Source: Synergistaceae bacterium (lineage in GTDB: Bacteria; Synergistota; Synergistia; Synergistales; Thermovirgaceae). Taken from it: DNA of 64,000 bases. The stretch spans positions 36,006 through 100,005 of the forward strand of contig JAAYDT010000081.1 of NCBI GenBank assembly GCA_012729145.1, read 5' to 3'. The notes beneath the pieces were generated by a model. The model was not told where the DNA came from. It ran no database searches and saw nothing but the letters and a program-made list of their open reading frames with translations. Every line of letters starts with the position of its first letter. Positions within the stretch are counted from its first letter, which is position 1. The position numbers were made by a program, and so were the translations under genes. This document shows, one piece after another, positions 7,988 through 16,227 of this stretch.

Positions 7988-8475
7988 AGCAGGCCCGACC
8001 CACCTCCGGCCTTGTGCTGCAGGCTTTGTTCAATATCCTTGGGCCTGGTGACGGCAGATCCTTCCTGGATCTCTTTTCGGGGACGGGGAGAGTAGGGGCC
8101 GAGGCCAGCAGAAGAGGTTTCAGCCCGGTAGTCCTGGTCGATTCCTCCAGAAAGGGTCTTCCGGGAACAGAGGGACCCGGAGGTCTAAAGGGAACGGAGT
8201 TCCTGGTCCTGGATGTCCGACGGGCCCTGCTGATCCTGGAAAAAAGGGGCCGTCATTTTGACGTGATCTTTGCGGATCCTCCCTACGGCATCGGATGGGT
8301 AGCGAGAATGGCCTCATTGAACTCCCGTCTCTCTGGTATCATGAAAGCGAAAGGACTGTTCGTCCTCGAACATTCCCGGAGGGAAGCGATCGATCCTGCC
8401 GGCTGGAAGGGGTGGGACCTTTACTCCCGGACTTACGGTGAGACTTTGCTCACCTTTTTCAGCAAGGAGACTTAA
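7984..8475 (+). CDS. rsmD: 16S rRNA (guanine966-N2)-methyltransferase RsmD
   Basis: 163 residues, slightly short. The SAM-binding motif LDLFSGTGRVGAEASRRG (about residues 27-44) and the catalytic DPPY (about residues 96-99) are clear. RsmD methylates G966 of 16S rRNA. The start is TTG at 7984, overlapping the trmO stop. The usual N-terminal RPT pattern is seen as ARPTSGLVLQALFNIL. The gene directly precedes coaD, an association seen in many bacteria. Confidence 0.92.
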   Translation: MKQARPTSGLVLQALFNILGPGDGRSFLDLFSGTGRVGAEASRRGFSPVVLVDSSRKGLPGTEGPGGLKGTEFLVLDVRRALLILEKRGRHFDVIFADPPYGIGWVARMASLNSRLSGIMKAKGLFVLEHSRREAIDPAGWKGWDLYSRTYGETLLTFFSKET

Positions 8476-8492
8476 AGGGAGGGAGAGACACC

Positions 8493-8993
8493 TTGATCAG
8501 AGCGATGTATCCCGGGTCTTTCGACCCAATAACGAACGGGCACATATATATTGCCGAAAGGGCAGCGGCAATATTCGACGATCTCACCGTGGGTGTTCTC
8601 AACAACAGTCAGAAGAAATACACCTTCTCCAAAGAGGAGAGGGAGACCATGACCAGGGAGGCTCTTAGCCACCTTCCCAACGTAAGGGTAAAACACTTCG
8701 AGGGTCTCCTGGTGGATTTCATGAGAGCCGAGAAGTGCCGTGTGATCATCCGGGGTCTTAGAGCCCTTTCGGATTTCGAGTACGAGTTCCAGCTTGCCCT
8801 CATGAACAGGCAACTTGCACCCGAGATAGAGACCTTCTTTATCGTAACCGAAGCAAGGTATTCCTATCTTTCCAGCCGCGCTGTGAAGGAGGTCTTTCAT
8901 TTCGGAGGGGCGATCCACGACATGGTGCCTCCCGGAGTCTTCCGGAGGCTGAGAGAGAGATTCCCGCCCCTGCCAGGTCTCAGACAGGCCTGA
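8493..8993 (+). CDS. coaD: Pantetheine-phosphate adenylyltransferase
   Basis: 166 residues, standard length. The nucleotidyltransferase signature YPGSFDPITNGHIYI is at the N-terminus (T/HxGH type, here NGH), with IIRGLRALSDFEYEFQLALMN and the C-terminal SSRAVKEVFHFGG. The enzyme transfers AMP from ATP to 4'-phosphopantetheine in coenzyme A synthesis. The start is TTG at 8493, preceded by GGGAGGGAGAG. The 3' end overlaps the convergent tmcAL by 14 bases. Confidence 0.96.
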   Translation: MIRAMYPGSFDPITNGHIYIAERAAAIFDDLTVGVLNNSQKKYTFSKEERETMTREALSHLPNVRVKHFEGLLVDFMRAEKCRVIIRGLRALSDFEYEFQLALMNRQLAPEIETFFIVTEARYSYLSSRAVKEVFHFGGAIHDMVPPGVFRRLRERFPPLPGLRQA

Positions 8994-10194
8994 CGGGGAG
9001 GTTCCCTGATTCGCTGAAGAGCTCGGGGCTCTGGACCAGGTTTTCCCAGATCGAAGTGGCCCTGTATTCCAGATCGGCGATCATCCGCTGGTATGTGCCC
9101 GGCCTGCCGTTGGGACGGGTGACGACGGGGAGCCTTGAGGCTGTCCTCATCTCCTTGAGGATCTCCTGTCCTTTTATGTCCCAGCCGAGAACCCTTATGT
9201 AGGGAGGGCCGGTTCTTTGCGCTTTCCTGTTCGCACGATGGTCGAACCCCATGAGCGAGTGGCAGGCGAACCGCTGGATCTTGCTCCTTGGATACCTCCG
9301 GCTGGTGCAGAGGTTTATGAACTCCTCGAAAGAGCCGGCCCTTGCGGCGCTGGCCGTCAGCAGATTCTCGATCCCCTCCCTCATCTCCGCGAATCTTGAG
9401 AGCCTGGAGGGTCCGTCTCTCATCAGCACTGTCCGCAGGATCCTCCAGAACACATCCAGGGAGAGTATGCATCTGCCCCGGGATATTTCCGTACCCAGCA
9501 TCGAAAGAGCTTCAGGGGGCATTACTGTCCTTACCGTATCAGAGAGACCTTCGTTCCTTACGGTGTTCCTGATCCAGCCTGCCCCGGCAAAGGCCCCTGA
9601 AGATCCCGAGTGATGTCCGCCCCCTGTCCTCTTGATCGGAGTTATCCGGAGAGGGTAGTTGCGCTCGATGATCCGCTGGACATACTCCTGGGCCAGGATA
9701 TTATTGGGGGATGAAAGCATCTTTCCGGCACCGGGCAGCAAGTGCTCTATGGCGGCGGTCCTTGCCTCGGCGTAGGAGAAGCCGCAGTCGAGTCGGCTTT
9801 TGAGGACCTTTTTGAAGGTGTCCGGTTCTTCCAGCAGGATCCCTGCCACTGTCTCCAGCGGTGCTTCGGGGTCTTCCATGCCGAATGAGAGGTGCGTAAC
9901 GACACCGGTCATAGCCATCAGGTCCACCGCTGCCGATCCGAAGACCCCGGCATTGTGGCAGGAGAAAGCCGTCGGAAGTTCCAACACCAGGTTGGCGCCG
10001 AAACTGAGGGCCATCCGGGTTCGGCTCCACTTGTCGATAAAGGCGGGTTCCCCCCGCTGCACAAAGCTCGACGAGAGCACGACCACCGCTGCGTCGGCGC
10101 CGGCTGTTTCCAGAGACCGGTTCATGTGGTATAAATGTCCATTGTGAAAGGGGTTATACTCGGCAATGATCCCGACAATGCTTTTCCCAAACAT
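8980..10194 (-). CDS. tmcAL: tRNA(Met) cytidine acetate ligase TmcAL (YlbM)
   Basis: 404 residues. The N-terminal nucleotidyltransferase motif AEYNPFHNGHLYHM is decisive, followed by SSSFVQRGEPAFIDKWSR and LVLELPTAFS. TmcAL uses acetate and ATP to acetylate the wobble cytidine of elongator tRNA-Met; it is a Firmicutes-type alternative to TmcA. Use of free acetate fits the neighbouring acetate kinase. The gene is divergent from ackA and convergent with coaD. A substrate tRNA, elongator tRNA-Met, is at 51687-51763. Confidence 0.9.
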   Translation of the reverse strand: MFGKSIVGIIAEYNPFHNGHLYHMNRSLETAGADAAVVVLSSSFVQRGEPAFIDKWSRTRMALSFGANLVLELPTAFSCHNAGVFGSAAVDLMAMTGVVTHLSFGMEDPEAPLETVAGILLEEPDTFKKVLKSRLDCGFSYAEARTAAIEHLLPGAGKMLSSPNNILAQEYVQRIIERNYPLRITPIKRTGGGHHSGSSGAFAGAGWIRNTVRNEGLSDTVRTVMPPEALSMLGTEISRGRCILSLDVFWRILRTVLMRDGPSRLSRFAEMREGIENLLTASAARAGSFEEFINLCTSRRYPRSKIQRFACHSLMGFDHRANRKAQRTGPPYIRVLGWDIKGQEILKEMRTASRLPVVTRPNGRPGTYQRMIADLEYRATSIWENLVQSPELFSESGNLPVRPV

Positions 10195-10227
10195 GGACCC
10201 GGACCTTCCTTCCTGTCATTTATGACT

Positions 10228-10257
10228 ACGATAGATCCGTGGAACGGTTCCGGTCAA
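10228..10257 (-). promoter_or_regulatory. Possible tmcAL promoter
   Basis: Minus strand TTGACC (10257-10252), 18-base spacer, TATCGT (10233-10228). The spacer contains the palindrome GGAACGGTTCC (10241-10251). The -10 is only a moderate match. Confidence 0.35.
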
Positions 10258-10280
10258 CACTTAAGGAGGTTTGAACAGGG

Positions 10281-11477
10281 ATGAAGGTTCTAGTTCTCAA
10301 CTGTGGAAGCTCCTCTCTGAAGTACCAGCTTTTCGACATGACCTCGGAGAAGGTCCTTGCGAAGGGTCTGGTGGAGAGGATAGGTATCGACGGTTCCAGG
10401 GTGAAGCATGAAAAGACCGGGATCGAACCTCTCAAGTTCGATATTCCTATCCCCAACCATAAAGTAGGGATCAAGGTCGTTCTTGACACCCTTCTGGACG
10501 GAGACCAGGGCGTCATAAGAGGTCTCGATGAGCTAAGGGCCGTAGGTCACAGGGTAGTTCACGGCGGAGAAAAGTTCGCGCGATCGGTGATAGTTACCCC
10601 CGAGGTCCTGGAAGTGATCGAGGAGTGCGTTCCCCTGGCTCCGCTTCACAACCCGGCCAACCTTATGGGTATCAAGGCCATGATGGAGGTCCTGCCGTAC
10701 GTTCCCCAGGTTGCTGTTTTCGATACCGCCTTCCATCAGACAATGCCCGATTACGCCTATATTTACGGCCTCCCTTTCCACTATTATGAGAAGCAGAGGG
10801 TCAGACGTTACGGGTTCCATGGGACAAGCCACTTCTACGTTGCCTACAGGGCAGCCGAGATGCTGGAAAAGCCCATAGAGGACCTGAAGATAGTAACATG
10901 TCATCTGGGCAACGGCAGCTCCATCTCCGCCGTAAGGGGAGGCAGGTCGATCGATACAAGCCTCGGGTTCGGTACCGTCCCTGGCGTTCTTATGGGAACC
11001 CGGTGCGGTGATATCGACCCTACGGTTATCCTTTATCTGATGGAGCAGGATGGCATCGATCCCAAGTCGATGAGCCATATCATCCATAAAGAGAGCGGAC
11101 TTCAGGGGATCTCCGGCATCAGCAGCGATCTCAGGGATGTTGAGGAGGCTGCCGCCGAGGGTAACGACAGGGCAAGACTTGCCCTTGACATTCTCTGTTA
11201 CGGTATCCGCAAGCACGTATGTGCCTATGCAGGTGCCATGGGTGGTATCGATGCCATTGTCTTTACCGCAGGTATCGGCGAGAACAGTACTACAGTCAGG
11301 AAAATGGTCTGCCAGGGGCTGGAGTTCCTGGGAGCGAAGATAAACCTGGAAAGGAATAACGTAAGGGGCAAGGAAGCTTTCATTAACGAGCCGGATTCCA
11401 GGGTGAGCATCATGGTGGTGCCGACCAACGAAGAGCTCGTCATAGCAAGGGACACCAGGGAGCTCGCAATAGGGTAG
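10281..11477 (+). CDS. ackA: Acetate kinase
   Basis: 398 residues, full length. The N-terminal signature VLVLNCGSSSLKYQLFDM and the second ASKHA signature GFHGTSHFYVAYRAAEML are present, with HLGNGSSISAVRGG, DTSLGF and FTAGIGENS. The enzyme makes acetate and ATP from acetyl phosphate, giving substrate-level phosphorylation downstream of 2-oxoacid oxidation. It has a strong ribosome binding site (AAGGAGG) 12 bases before the ATG. No phosphotransacetylase gene is adjacent. It leads a cluster with yceD and rpmF. Confidence 0.97.
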   Translation: MKVLVLNCGSSSLKYQLFDMTSEKVLAKGLVERIGIDGSRVKHEKTGIEPLKFDIPIPNHKVGIKVVLDTLLDGDQGVIRGLDELRAVGHRVVHGGEKFARSVIVTPEVLEVIEECVPLAPLHNPANLMGIKAMMEVLPYVPQVAVFDTAFHQTMPDYAYIYGLPFHYYEKQRVRRYGFHGTSHFYVAYRAAEMLEKPIEDLKIVTCHLGNGSSISAVRGGRSIDTSLGFGTVPGVLMGTRCGDIDPTVILYLMEQDGIDPKSMSHIIHKESGLQGISGISSDLRDVEEAAAEGNDRARLALDILCYGIRKHVCAYAGAMGGIDAIVFTAGIGENSTTVRKMVCQGLEFLGAKINLERNNVRGKEAFINEPDSRVSIMVVPTNEELVIARDTRELAIG

Positions 11478-11486
11478 GAAGAGTTC

Positions 11487-12137
11487 ATGAAGAAGAGGGG
11501 AAGGGGCAGTGTCCCCGGAATAAGGGAAAAACCCAGGGAATGGTCGTGTGCCTTTGATAGCGGAGCAGTGGCCGTTTCGAGTGAGCCGGTGTCGATCAGT
11601 TGCGAACTCCCACTTTCTGGGTGCATAGAACATTGGGGGCAGGAGTACAGGTTCAACGATCCAGTGCTCGTCAGCGCAACCGTTACTGGCGATACTTCGG
11701 GGATGGTGGTCGAACTTGCCATAGAAGCCCGAACGGAAGTTGACTGTGCAAGATGTCTGGAGCCCACCCCTCTTGAAATTTCAGAGGTTTTCCGTTATTT
11801 TTATAAGTCGCTGCCGGAGACAGAGGGCGTTCCGGGTCAGGAGAAAGATGCTGAAAGCGACGAAGACCTGGCCCTGGTTACAGCCCTAGAGGGAGAGATC
11901 GATCTTTCCGATCAGGTCTGGGAGTATCTTATTCTCTCTCTTCCCGAGAAGGTGCTGTGTTCCGAGGAGTGTCAGGGCATTTGCCCCGTCTGCGGCAAGA
12001 ACAAGAACAGCGGCGAGTGCCGCTGTCCAGGTCGCGAGACCGATCCGAGGTTCGACGTCCTGGCTGAATTGATCGATGATGCAGGGGGAAAAGATCCCGG
12101 GAAAGGAGGAAACAGGAATGGCCGCTCCAAAAAGTAG
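11487..12137 (+). CDS. YceD-family protein (DUF177), 23S rRNA accumulation protein
   Basis: 216 residues. The central part has CARCLEP and the C-terminal part has ECQGICPVCGKNKNSGECRC, a cysteine pattern typical of DUF177 proteins and probably binding zinc. Members are almost always encoded directly upstream of rpmF, as here, with a 20-base overlap. The E. coli homologue affects 23S rRNA accumulation, but the mechanism is not settled. It begins 9 bases after ackA. Confidence 0.88.
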   Translation: MKKRGRGSVPGIREKPREWSCAFDSGAVAVSSEPVSISCELPLSGCIEHWGQEYRFNDPVLVSATVTGDTSGMVVELAIEARTEVDCARCLEPTPLEISEVFRYFYKSLPETEGVPGQEKDAESDEDLALVTALEGEIDLSDQVWEYLILSLPEKVLCSEECQGICPVCGKNKNSGECRCPGRETDPRFDVLAELIDDAGGKDPGKGGNRNGRSKK

Positions 12138-12327
12138 AACGTCCCATACCAGGACCAGACAGAGAAAGGCCCAGTGGCTTGGGTCTTTGAAGAGCCCGGG
12201 AACGACGGTCTGCTCCAGCTGCGGGGAAGTCACCCAGATGCACAGGGCCTGTCCCGAGTGTGGACATTACCGTGGACGTCAGGCAATCGAGAAGAAGGCT
12301 GAAGGCGAAGAGAAGAAGAGATCCTGA
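12118..12327 (+). CDS. rpmF: 50S ribosomal protein L32
   Basis: 69 residues from the ATG at 12118 (AAAGGAGG upstream); an in-frame ATG at 12076 would add a non-homologous leader. Hallmarks: MAAPKSRTSHTRTRQRKAQ at the start, then CSSCGEVTQMHRACPECGHYRGRQ, the zinc-ribbon form of L32 with two CxxC pairs. It is followed by a strong terminator. Confidence 0.95.
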   Translation: MAAPKSRTSHTRTRQRKAQWLGSLKSPGTTVCSSCGEVTQMHRACPECGHYRGRQAIEKKAEGEEKKRS

Positions 12328-12365
12328 TCCCCTTCCCAACGGGTTCATTACCGAAAGACCGAGCA

Positions 12366-12401
12366 AGATCAGGGGGCGAATTCCCCCCCCTGATCTTTTT
12401 T
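12366..12401 (+). terminator. Intrinsic terminator of ackA-yceD-rpmF
   Basis: An 11-bp stem AGATCAGGGGG (12366-12376) / CCCCCTGATCT (12386-12396) runs into TTTTTT (12396-12401). Confidence 0.9.
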
Positions 12402-12456
12402 GTGCCCAACTTTAGAGGTGACGCAACTCGCCCTCTTGGCGTCGTCCGTCAGTCCC

Positions 12457-12531
12457 TATGTTCCTTATAATGACCTCCGCTCGGATGGTCACGGTTCCCT
12501 GGCCCTGTTCCTATTCTCCTTCGGGAGGTCC
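12457..12531. repeat. Dispersed intergenic repeat, copy A (upstream of fapR promoter)
   Basis: This block aligns with 63299-63365. 12457-12502 matches 63299-63344 at 35 of 46 positions and 12511-12531 matches 63345-63365 at 17 of 21. Copy A has eight extra bases at 12503-12510. Twelve of 15 differences are transitions. A small hairpin with a TTCG loop (CTCC-TTCG-GGAG, 12517-12528) sits near its end. Both copies lie in gaps about 40-60 bases before a TTGAC-type promoter, in the same orientation. Function unknown. I see nothing else in 12402-12573. Confidence 0.65.
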
Positions 12532-12573
12532 TTCCCCGGTGTTTCCCACCCGCCACATCCTGTTCATTTCATA

Positions 12574-12602
12574 TTGACTAACAAGGTCCGGAACATTATA
12601 CT
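12574..12602 (+). promoter_or_regulatory. Promoter of the fapR fatty acid operon
   Basis: TTGACT (12574-12579), 17-base spacer, TATACT (12597-12602); each matches 5 of 6 consensus bases. Predicted start near 12609. Confidence 0.85.
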
Positions 12603-12623
12603 TCCTGATCATATAACCTGATG

Positions 12624-12640
12624 TTAGCACCAGATAGCAA
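12624..12640 (+). promoter_or_regulatory. Candidate FapR operator
   Basis: TTAGCACCAGATAGCAA resembles the Bacillus FapR site (TTAGTACCTGGTACTAA type), sharing the left half TTAG-ACC and the AA end. It lies between the promoter and the fapR ATG, where a bound repressor would block the operon. The right half is weak, so the assignment is tentative. Confidence 0.4.
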
Positions 12641-12652
12641 AGGAGAAGAGCC

Positions 12653-13264
12653 ATGGAAAGGTCTGCTGCCAGAAAGATCCGCCAGACCAGGATCATCTCG
12701 GAGCTTGAGGCCAACCCTCTCCTTACAGATGAGGAGATCGCCGGGAGACTGGGTGTAAGCGTTAGCACTGTCAGACTGGACAGGGCGATGCTTGGTATCC
12801 CCGAGGTCAGGGAGCGTATGAGGTCAATGGCAAACCAGGCTGGTAGCAGGCTCAGGTCGCTGAAAAGGGAGGAGGTCATCGGTGAGCTCCTGGACCTCCA
12901 GCCTGGCGAATGGGCCCTCTCAACTCTCCAGACATCGCGAGAGATGGCCTTCCGCCACACCCATTTCGTTTCGGACCACTACATCTACGCCATGGCGAGT
13001 TCCCTGGCAATAGCCGTCATTGAAGCGGACATGGTGGTCACCGGCTCAGCAAGGGTCCGGTTCAGGTCTCCCGCCAGAGTGGGCGAGAGGCTTGTGGCCA
13101 GGGCGAAAGTCGGTACGAAAAAGGGAAACAAAAATGTTGTTAGTGTGAGAATTAGAGTAGGAGAGCAGGAGATATTCGTCGGAAGGTTCATTACAGTAGA
13201 GAAGGAATGTCTGAACGGATCCTTTGAGTCAGAGAGGTGTGATCCCGATGTTGCTGGCTCTTGA
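12653..13264 (+). CDS. fapR: Fatty acid and phospholipid biosynthesis regulator FapR
   Basis: 203 residues. The N-terminal DNA-binding part has NPLLTDEEIAGRLGVSVSTVRLDRAMLGIPEVRERM with a DeoR-type helix-turn-helix; the C-terminal hot-dog domain (about residues 75-190) includes SLAIAVIEADMVVTGSARVRF. In Bacillus this domain binds malonyl-CoA, which releases FapR from DNA and induces lipid synthesis. It is the first gene of fapR-plsX-fabHKDG-acpP-fabF, so autoregulation of the whole operon is likely. The last 17 bases overlap plsX. Confidence 0.92.
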   Translation: MERSAARKIRQTRIISELEANPLLTDEEIAGRLGVSVSTVRLDRAMLGIPEVRERMRSMANQAGSRLRSLKREEVIGELLDLQPGEWALSTLQTSREMAFRHTHFVSDHYIYAMASSLAIAVIEADMVVTGSARVRFRSPARVGERLVARAKVGTKKGNKNVVSVRIRVGEQEIFVGRFITVEKECLNGSFESERCDPDVAGS

Positions 13265-14255
13265 TGTAATGGGAGGGGACAATGCTCCCCTTGAGACCTG
13301 TGCTGGAGCGGTAATGGCTTGTGAAAGGTTTACTGATCTGGAGTTGGCGCTTGTGGGAGACACGGAGGCTGTCAGGCCCCTGTTGGATAAAGTTCCCGCC
13401 TCCGTCAGGACCAGGCTCCACCTGGTCCACGCAGAAGAGCTGATAACCATGGATGAGCCCCCTGCGGTGGCCGTGAGGAAGAAGAGACATTCAAGTCTTC
13501 GGATAGCCATGCAGATGGTCCGTTCCGGGGAGGCCCAGGGCTGTGTTTCCGCGGGGAGCACCGGTGCCATAGTCGCGGGAGGTGTACTTGTCGTTGGACG
13601 GATCCCCGGAATAGAAAGACCCGGGCTGGGAGTCCCCCTTCCAGCCGTGAACCGGATATCGATGCTGATTGACATCGGGGCGACGGTCCGGTGCAAACCC
13701 CTGAACCTCTACCAGTTCGCCCTGATGGGTGATGTTTACATGAGGAAGATAATCGGGGTAGAGAGCCCCTCCATAGGACTTCTCTCTAACGGGCAGGAGG
13801 AGGTCAAGGGGGATGAACTGATCATCGAGGCGAGAGAATTCTTCAGAAAGAGTCGCCTCAACTTCATCGGAAACGTGGAAGGCGGGACAATTCCCTTCGG
13901 TGCCGCCGACGTTGTGGTTTGCGAAGGGCTGACGGGGAACATCCTGCTCAAGTTCATCGAGGGGACCGGGGAGGCGATGTACTCTCTGGTCCGGGAGGAG
14001 ATCAGCAGGCATTTCCTGGCAAAGGTGGGAATGCTGTTCATGATACCCATGCTCAAGGACCTATGGGCACGGTTCAACTACGAGGAGACAGGAGGAACGC
14101 CTCTCCTTGGGGTCAACGGGGCCGTCATCAAGGCCCATGGAAGATCCAGGGCAAGGGCCATATGCGGTGCGGTCAGGGTCGCGCGGGAGTTCGTGACGAA
14201 GAGAGGTGTTGAGACCATAGCCCAAGAACTTGCCGAAGGAGTGAGGAGAGAATGA
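13248..14255 (+). CDS. plsX: Phosphate acyltransferase PlsX
   Basis: 335 residues from ATG at 13248, preceded by AGAGGTG; a TTG at 13224 would contain that ribosome binding site. The start LLALDVMGGDNAP is typical, with VSAGSTGAIVAGG, LIDIGATVRC and GLSGNIL-like (GLTGNILLKFIEG) motifs. PlsX converts acyl-ACP to acyl phosphate, the first step toward phosphatidic acid with PlsY. It overlaps fapR by 17 bases and fabH by 4. Confidence 0.95.
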   Translation: MLLALDVMGGDNAPLETCAGAVMACERFTDLELALVGDTEAVRPLLDKVPASVRTRLHLVHAEELITMDEPPAVAVRKKRHSSLRIAMQMVRSGEAQGCVSAGSTGAIVAGGVLVVGRIPGIERPGLGVPLPAVNRISMLIDIGATVRCKPLNLYQFALMGDVYMRKIIGVESPSIGLLSNGQEEVKGDELIIEAREFFRKSRLNFIGNVEGGTIPFGAADVVVCEGLTGNILLKFIEGTGEAMYSLVREEISRHFLAKVGMLFMIPMLKDLWARFNYEETGGTPLLGVNGAVIKAHGRSRARAICGAVRVAREFVTKRGVETIAQELAEGVRRE

Positions 14256-15247
14256 AATTCAGACAGTGTACCCCTGTAGTGCTTCTCGGAACGGGCATGA
14301 GTGTGCCCGACAGGGTCCTGACCAACAAGGACCTGGAGAAGATAGTGGATACCAGCGACGAGTGGATTCTGGAGAGAACAGGGATAAGTGAGAGAAGGAT
14401 AGCCGCCGCCGGAGATGTGACCAGCGATCTTGCCGCCAGGGCGGGTATTGCTGCCCTGGATGCAGCCTCGGTCTCTCCGGAAGAGCTTGACATGATCATT
14501 GTAGGGACTAACTCGCCGGACAAGCTATTTCCCGGAGTCGGCCCGATGGTCCAGTCCATGATAGGCGCCTCCAGGGCCGGAGCCTGCGATGTCCAGGCAG
14601 GGTGCACGGGTTGTGTCTATGCCATGATGGTGGCCTCGGCGGGGATCAGGGCCGGGTTCTGGAAAAAGGTTCTGGTGATCGGGGCGGAGACCCTTTCCAG
14701 GATAGTCGACTGGAAGGACCGCAATACCTGTGTGCTCTTCGGTGATGGTGCTGGAGCCGCTCTTCTCGGAGCCGGAGAGGGAGAGGACGGGGTTTTGGCC
14801 GCTGAAGTCCATGCCGACGGAAGCCTTAGCGATTACATAGAACTTCCTGGTGGACTGGCCGCCCACCCTGCAACGAACGAGACCGTCGAACAGGGGTTGC
14901 ACTTCGTAAAGATGAAGGGCAATGAGGTCTTCAAATATGTTAACAGGGTGATCCCTCCCTTTGTCAGGGATCTCTGCGACAGTGAAGGACTTGAAGTGAA
15001 AGATATTGACGCCTGGATCTTTCACCAGGCGAATCACCGGATAATAGAAGGGGTCATGCGGAGACTTGAGGTCCCGCTGGAGAAGGCGGTGATCAACCTC
15101 CAGAAGTACGGGAACACATCGGCAGCTTCGGTCTTCCTCGCTCTTCATGAGGGTATTGCCGAAGGGAGGATCACCAGGGGAGACAGAGTGATGCTGGTGA
15201 GTTTTGGGGCAGGAATGACCTACGGGGCAATGATCATCCGGATATGA
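14252..15247 (+). CDS. fabH: 3-oxoacyl-ACP synthase III (FabH)
   Basis: 331 residues. The catalytic cysteine is in CDVQAGCTGCVYAM (about residue 115), the histidine in FHQANHRIIEGV and the asparagine in YGNTSAASVFLAL, giving a complete Cys-His-Asn triad. WILERTGISERR is the usual N-terminal signature. FabH condenses acetyl-CoA or branched acyl-CoA with malonyl-ACP to start chain synthesis. The ATG overlaps the plsX stop by four bases. Confidence 0.96.
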   Translation: MKFRQCTPVVLLGTGMSVPDRVLTNKDLEKIVDTSDEWILERTGISERRIAAAGDVTSDLAARAGIAALDAASVSPEELDMIIVGTNSPDKLFPGVGPMVQSMIGASRAGACDVQAGCTGCVYAMMVASAGIRAGFWKKVLVIGAETLSRIVDWKDRNTCVLFGDGAGAALLGAGEGEDGVLAAEVHADGSLSDYIELPGGLAAHPATNETVEQGLHFVKMKGNEVFKYVNRVIPPFVRDLCDSEGLEVKDIDAWIFHQANHRIIEGVMRRLEVPLEKAVINLQKYGNTSAASVFLALHEGIAEGRITRGDRVMLVSFGAGMTYGAMIIRI

Positions 15248-15257
15248 GGTGGTTTAT

Positions 15258-16208
15258 ATGTTCAGGAACAACAGGGTTACCAGACTTCTCAATATAGAAT
15301 ATCCGGTACTCCAGGGTGGCATGGCCTGGGTCGCCGATGCGGACCTTGCAGCAGCTGTAAGCAACGGTGGAGGTCTGGGGGTCATCGCGTCAGGGAGCAT
15401 GCCTCCTGATGTTCTCGAGGGACAGATAGTCAGGGCCAGATCTCTGACAGACAGGCCCTTCGGTGTCAATATAATGCTTCTCTCTCCGACGGCGGACGAT
15501 GCCCTGGAGATCGTTGTCAAGAACCATGTCCCAGTGGTGACGACCGGTGCAGGGGCGCCGGGAAAGGTGATAGAGCGTCTCAAACCCCTGGGGACAAAGG
15601 TCATACCAGTCATTGCCTCGGTGGCCCAGGCCAAGAGGGTGGAGAAACAGGGTGCTGATGCGGTGGTGGCCGAAGGTATGGAGGCAGGAGGCCACATAGG
15701 GGAGATCACCACTATGGTCCTGGTCCCCCAGATCGTCGATGCCGTCGATATCCCCGTTATCGCTGCAGGAGGTGTCGCCGATACAAGAGGGGTCCTGGCG
15801 GCGTTTTCCCTTGGAGCAGAAGGAGTCCAGGTGGGGACCCGCTTCGTGTGCGCAACCGAATCCAACGCCCACAGGGCCTACAAGAACGAGATACTCAAGG
15901 CAAGGGACAGGAGCACGGCAGTTACCGGAGCCAGCACGGGTCACCCGGTCCGCTGTATCCAGAACAGGCTGACCAGGGAGTTTGAAAGGCTCGAGAAAGC
16001 CGGTGCCCCGGTGGAAGAGATAGAGAAACTCGGCACAGGTCGTCTGAGGGCGGCTGTGGTCGACGGGGACGTAGATTTCGGTTCCGTAATGGCAGGGCAG
16101 TCGGCGGCTCTGGTGGACAGGATGCAGCCGGCGGCTGAGATCATAAGGGAACTTTTCGACGGGACCCAGGATATGATCGAAAGGCTCCAGGGTCTTACAA
16201 ACCAATGA
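15258..16208 (+). CDS. fabK: Enoyl-ACP reductase II (FabK)
   Basis: 316 residues from ATG at 15258, with GAGGTGG six bases upstream. It has the 2-nitropropane-dioxygenase-like TIM barrel with YPVLQGGMAWVADADLAAAV, GVNIMLLSP, EGMEAGGHIGE and AAGGVADTRGV (FMN phosphate binding). Location between fabH and fabD identifies it as FabK, the FMN- and NAD(P)H-dependent enoyl reductase that gives triclosan insensitivity. No fabI or fabL is seen in the window. Nitronate monooxygenase is the alternative, disfavoured by context. Confidence 0.92.
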   Translation: MFRNNRVTRLLNIEYPVLQGGMAWVADADLAAAVSNGGGLGVIASGSMPPDVLEGQIVRARSLTDRPFGVNIMLLSPTADDALEIVVKNHVPVVTTGAGAPGKVIERLKPLGTKVIPVIASVAQAKRVEKQGADAVVAEGMEAGGHIGEITTMVLVPQIVDAVDIPVIAAGGVADTRGVLAAFSLGAEGVQVGTRFVCATESNAHRAYKNEILKARDRSTAVTGASTGHPVRCIQNRLTREFERLEKAGAPVEEIEKLGTGRLRAAVVDGDVDFGSVMAGQSAALVDRMQPAAEIIRELFDGTQDMIERLQGLTNQ

Positions 16209-16227
16209 TGCCTTTGGAGGTATACCG

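Noticed and set aside
12400..12621. Small open frame across the fapR upstream region
   Set aside because: It spans the repeat copy and the fapR promoter, has no ribosome binding site and does not match the reading of the second copy over its whole length.
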